From NCBI GenBank assembly GCA_030640865.1, contig DAOWIP010000508.1:1-7855 (forward strand): a stretch of DNA of 7,855 nt, written 5' to 3'. Each line of letters begins with the position of its first letter. The stretch's first letter is position 1. Origin of the DNA: Sedimentisphaerales bacterium (GTDB taxonomy: Bacteria > Planctomycetota > Phycisphaerae > Sedimentisphaerales > SM23-30). The notes below the pieces were generated by a model. That model did no database searches, was not told where the DNA came from, and saw only the letters and a program-made list of their open reading frames with translations. The position numbers and the translations under genes are program-made. Below are positions 6,105 through 7,855 of this stretch, piece after piece.

Positions 6105-6806
6105 TTACTCTTCACTCGGTATGACTTCCAATTGTTGTAAGGTACTGAAAGCGGCGGTTTGTTCAGCTTCCTTTTTGCTGGGCCCCCAGGCGCTGGCGAA
6201 GCGGCGCTTTCCGATAACGACGCCGACCTCGAAGCATTTGCTGTGATCGGGTCCTTTTTCGTCTAATACTTCATAGACAGGGGTGCAGTCCATAAGGCGT
6301 TGGGCATGCTGCTGAAGCATGCTTTTGTAGTTTTCCTGGGGCTGACGTGCGTCGGCCTTATCGAATAATGGCTGAAACAGTGTCATAATAAACTGGCGCG
6401 CGGGTTCTAAGCCCCCATCGACAAAAATGGCGCCTATGACGGATTCGAGAACAGCGGCGGAGCAGGAGTTGGGCAGTTTGTTCTGAGCGCTCATACCTTT
6501 ACCGACTGAAAGTGAACCGGACAGGCCGAACTGGTCGGCCAGGCGACCGCAGGTACGCCGGGACACCATCATACTTTTGATTTTTGTCAGTTCGCCTTCA
6601 AGATAATTAGGGAAACGAAGGTACAACTCATGACAAATGACCAGACCGAGCACCGAATCGCCGAGAAATTCCAGCCGTTCATTGCTTTTGAGTCGATCTC
6701 CGGACACTGAGGCATGCCTCAACGCCAGGCGGAGCAATTCCGGGTCTTTGAACTGATAATCGACATCCCGCTGACACGAGTCCAGGGTAGAATCTGATGG
6801 GGTCAT
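6105..6806 (-). CDS. rnc: Ribonuclease III
   Basis: The product has 233 residues, normal for bacterial RNase III, which cuts double-stranded RNA in rRNA and mRNA processing in the cytoplasm. ATG 6806 with AGGA seven bases upstream is preferred over a TTG at 6887, whose extra residues do not resemble the family. The nuclease domain (about 14-150) carries the signature NERLEFLGDS with Glu43, Glu46 and Asp50, plus Glu70. Helix AVLESVIGAIFVDGG supplies Glu121, equal to E. coli Glu117. The position of E. coli Asp114, a metal ligand, is alanine here (Ala118). The double-stranded RNA-binding domain covers about 158-227 and ends with KKEAEQTAA. The gene is convergent with the isomerase-like gene and appears monocistronic, with a strong promoter about 200 bases upstream. 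Identification is secure. Confidence 0.95.
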   Translation of the reverse strand: MTPSDSTLDSCQRDVDYQFKDPELLRLALRHASVSGDRLKSNERLEFLGDSVLGLVICHELYLRFPNYLEGELTKIKSMMVSRRTCGRLADQFGLSGSLSVGKGMSAQNKLPNSCSAAVLESVIGAIFVDGGLEPARQFIMTLFQPLFDKADARQPQENYKSMLQQHAQRLMDCTPVYEVLDEKGPDHSKCFEVGVVIGKRRFASAWGPSKKEAEQTAAFSTLQQLEVIPSEE

Positions 6807-6970
6807 AGTGCATCCTGAAGAACACCAGGCCGAAGACGGAGAGGGCTTTAAGCCGCATATTTGACAAGGCCGGTATTGCCCTGACAATTAGTTGCTTGCC
6901 GGAAAATGATCCGGATAAACCTTTTTCGTCTTAGGTCAGTCATTCATAATAAAACAACATTCGTAACAAG

Positions 6971-6985
6971 CCCTTCATCGAAGGG
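6971..6985. other. Small hairpin in the rnc leader
   Basis: CCCTTC/GAAGGG with a three-base loop, a perfect 6-bp stem, lies just downstream of the predicted rnc transcription start. E. coli RNase III controls its own mRNA by cutting a leader stem, so a leader structure is of interest, but this stem alone is short and the link is speculative. Confidence 0.35.
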
Positions 6986-7004
6986 ACTGAACATCCATCT
7001 GTTT

Positions 7005-7033
7005 ATTGTAATAAGAAATGCGTTTTGTGTCAA
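7005..7033 (-). promoter_or_regulatory. Near-consensus sigma-70-type promoter for rnc
   Basis: On the minus strand there is TTGACA (7033-7028), a spacer of exactly 17 bases, and TACAAT (7010-7005). The -35 box is perfect and the -10 box matches five of six bases. It faces rnc; transcription would start near 6998, giving a leader of roughly 190 bases. Confidence 0.75.
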
Positions 7034-7101
7034 AACAATTTTTGTAACTATTCAGCCGTGTGGGTAGGTTGTTCTTTATTAGCCCCTGCTGTCAAGCATG
7101 T

Positions 7102-7117
7102 CCCCGCGAAGGCGGGG
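7102..7117. repeat. Hairpin CCCCGC-GAAG-GCGGGG
   Basis: A perfect 6-bp GC stem around loop GAAG, immediately before a GTAG hairpin. Neither strand shows a T-run, so it is more likely a small repeat than a terminator. Confidence 0.4.
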
Positions 7118-7122
7118 GCGGA

Positions 7123-7156
7123 GGTTCTTAAGTAGCCCGGGCCGTGCCCGCCATTT
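7123..7156 (+). repeat. GTAG-footed REP-like hairpin, degenerate copy
   Basis: It is identical to 1781-1814 at 32 of 34 positions, including the GGTTCTTAA lead, GTAG foot and ATTT tail. The two changes (GG to CC after the foot) break the two basal pairs of the stem, leaving CGGGC/GCCCG. This suggests an older, decaying copy. Confidence 0.7.
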
Positions 7157-7177
7157 GCTATCTTTATCGAAGGAGTC

Positions 7178-7209
7178 GGGTGGCATGCTTTACGCATAGC
7201 TTAAGCATG
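7178..7209. repeat. Dispersed repeat GGGTGGCATGCTTTACGCA, copy 2, with hairpin
   Basis: The first 19 bases match 6009-6027 at 18 positions. Here a second arm is kept: CATGCTT (7184-7190) pairs with AAGCATG (7203-7209) over a 12-base loop. The inner part looks like a once longer stem that has decayed. Confidence 0.5.
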
Positions 7210-7233
7210 GTTTGCGGTCCTATCAATTTAATT

Positions 7234-7259
7234 GAGGTGCCGATGAAATCGCACCATTT
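7234..7259 (+). repeat. Degenerate REP-like hairpin, GGTGC stem
   Basis: GAGGTGCCGATGAAATCGCA then CCATTT. It resembles the hairpin at 1873-1898: GGTGC, GAT and ATCGCACC with ATTT are kept, while the foot reads TTGA instead of GTAG and one base is inserted. It abuts the longer repeat at 7260. Confidence 0.5.
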
Positions 7260-7320
7260 CTTTAGCAGGCCCGAAGGGCCGAAAGAAAGCAACCTGCAAA
7301 AAAACGGGAACGATTACAAA
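7260..7320. repeat. Dispersed hairpin repeat of about 57-61 bp, copy B
   Basis: It contains a perfect GGCCC/GGGCC stem with loop GAA (7268-7280). A competing outer pairing is GCAGG (7265-7269) with CCTGC (7293-7297). GAAAGAAAGC, an A-run and AACGATTACAAA complete the element. The order of parts matches copy A at 3866-3922 in the ald leader. Confidence 0.6.
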
Positions 7321-7346
7321 AAATGACTAACATAAGTTTATTATCC

Positions 7347-7376
7347 TTGAAGCGGATGGGGTAATAGATGTAGAAT
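7347..7376 (+). promoter_or_regulatory. Candidate promoter for the S55-family gene
   Basis: TTGAAG (7347-7352), an 18-base spacer and TAGAAT (7371-7376); four and five of six consensus bases match. It would start transcription near 7383, about 45 bases before the start codon. Confidence 0.4.
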
Positions 7377-7427
7377 TATCCGGACATTGAATGTTCACGA
7401 AAAAACTTTTGATCAGGGACAGACTGT

Positions 7428-7855
7428 ATGAAAGAGACATGCGTGTTGAAAATATCAGGAATTGGCTTAGTTGTTATGGCGATGGCTGTGAGCGGTGTTT
7501 TGGCCGCGGACATTGATTCGCAAACGCGGTTGGATCGGCAGCGATACATTGACATCGACCAGATCGAACCTGGTATGCGAGGTTATGGGCTGACGGTTTT
7601 TCAGGGTACCAGGCCTGAGCGGTTCGACGTGGTTGTCGTATCGACAATACGTAACACCAGTCAAACCGGCCCGAAACGCGGTGCCATCCTGGTGCGTTGT
7701 GAGGATAAGCGTTTTGACTTGGCCAAGGGTGTGCAGGGCGTGAGTGGCTCGCCGGTGTTTTTCGATGGCAGAATGGCCGGCGCTATGGCGTTCGGCTGGA
7801 AGAACGGAGAGGAGCCGCTTTATGGAGTTACGCCGATCCGGGAGATGTTGGAGGT
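7428..7855 (+). CDS. Secreted SpoIVB/S55-family peptidase-like protein, N-terminal part
   Basis: The frame opens at ATG 7428, with AGGGA eight bases upstream, and runs off the right edge; 142 full codons are visible. The first 27 residues form a classical signal peptide (basic start, hydrophobic GIGLVVMAMAVSGVL, then AA-D), so the protein is exported. The body fits the SpoIVB peptidase S55 domain (PF05580): IDQIEPGMRGYGLTVFQGT (about 44-61), FDVVVV, a GAILVR strand, and KGVQGVSGSPVFFDGRMAGAMAFGW (100-124) with the family's serine in GVSGSP, followed by PLYGVTPIREMLE. In Bacillus SpoIVB this serine is the nucleophile of a sporulation protease. Family members in non-sporulating bacteria are common but poorly understood. 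The other catalytic residues cannot be judged from this fragment. It is divergent from rnc. Confidence 0.88.
   Translation, partial: MKETCVLKISGIGLVVMAMAVSGVLAADIDSQTRLDRQRYIDIDQIEPGMRGYGLTVFQGTRPERFDVVVVSTIRNTSQTGPKRGAILVRCEDKRFDLAKGVQGVSGSPVFFDGRMAGAMAFGWKNGEEPLYGVTPIREMLE

Larger units (their letters stand above)
6807..7427. other. Long divergent intergenic region between rnc and the S55-family gene
   Basis: This 621-base stretch has no convincing gene. The rnc side (6807-7033) holds a leader and a strong minus-strand promoter. The middle (7100-7320) is a mosaic of four or five repeat types set end to end. The right side holds a candidate plus-strand promoter for the S55-family gene. A 60-codon open frame at 7144-7326 is made of these repeats and is not credible as a gene. 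Confidence 0.75.

Noticed and set aside
6679..6867. Small hydrophobic frame overlapping the start of rnc, considered as a leader peptide
   Set aside because: No ribosome binding site precedes its TTG or ATG, and most of it overlaps rnc in another frame.
6807..6887. TTG start extending rnc by 27 residues
   Set aside because: The added residues do not resemble RNase III, and ATG 6806 has a plausible ribosome binding site and gives normal length.
7144..7326. 60-codon plus-strand open frame
   Set aside because: It consists almost wholly of repeat elements and shows no protein-like pattern or ribosome binding site.

Overview
The window reads as a chromosomal segment of a Planctomycetota bacterium, probably of the Phycisphaerae/Sedimentisphaerales type. 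This is inferred from three things: twin-arginine-type leaders on enzymes (NRRSFLK, SRRNFLK), the mix of sugar-isomerase-like, creatininase-family, M19 and S55 peptidase genes, and intergenic spaces full of small GC-rich hairpin repeats. No rRNA, tRNA, CRISPR array, transposase or phage gene was seen, and no marker fixes the taxonomy.

Layout. Positions 2-343 (+) hold the C-terminal end of a metallo-beta-lactamase-fold hydrolase. Converging on it is a minus-strand run of four genes, in transcription order: a Tat-exported SGNH/GDSL hydrolase (4744-3959), alanine dehydrogenase ald (3854-2739), a creatininase-family amidohydrolase (2693-1920) and a Tat-exported M19 dipeptidase-like protein (1732-383). 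On the plus strand is a sugar phosphate isomerase/epimerase-like TIM barrel (5136-5990). Next is ribonuclease III (rnc) on the minus strand (6806-6105), with a near-consensus promoter about 200 bases upstream. The window ends inside a secreted SpoIVB/S55-family protein on the plus strand (7428 onward).

How the genes may work together. A periplasmic esterase-like hydrolase, a peptidase-like protein, a cytoplasmic amidohydrolase and alanine dehydrogenase could form a scavenging route for peptides or amides that ends in alanine and pyruvate. This rests on gene order and family membership only. The M19 protein appears to lack several metal ligands, so its activity is uncertain.

The most interesting material is between the genes. 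At least five hairpins share a GTAG foot and an ATTT-like tail but have different stems (GGCGGGC, GGTGCGAT and TGTGGGGC types), and all point the same way. This resembles REP elements handled by RAYT (TnpA-REP) enzymes. A second repeat of about 57-61 bases, a CT-rich repeat and a GGGTGG(C/T)ATGCTTTACGCA repeat each occur twice. A short decayed tail of a second alanine dehydrogenase lies at 4918-5010. RNase III has alanine where E. coli has the metal-binding Asp114.
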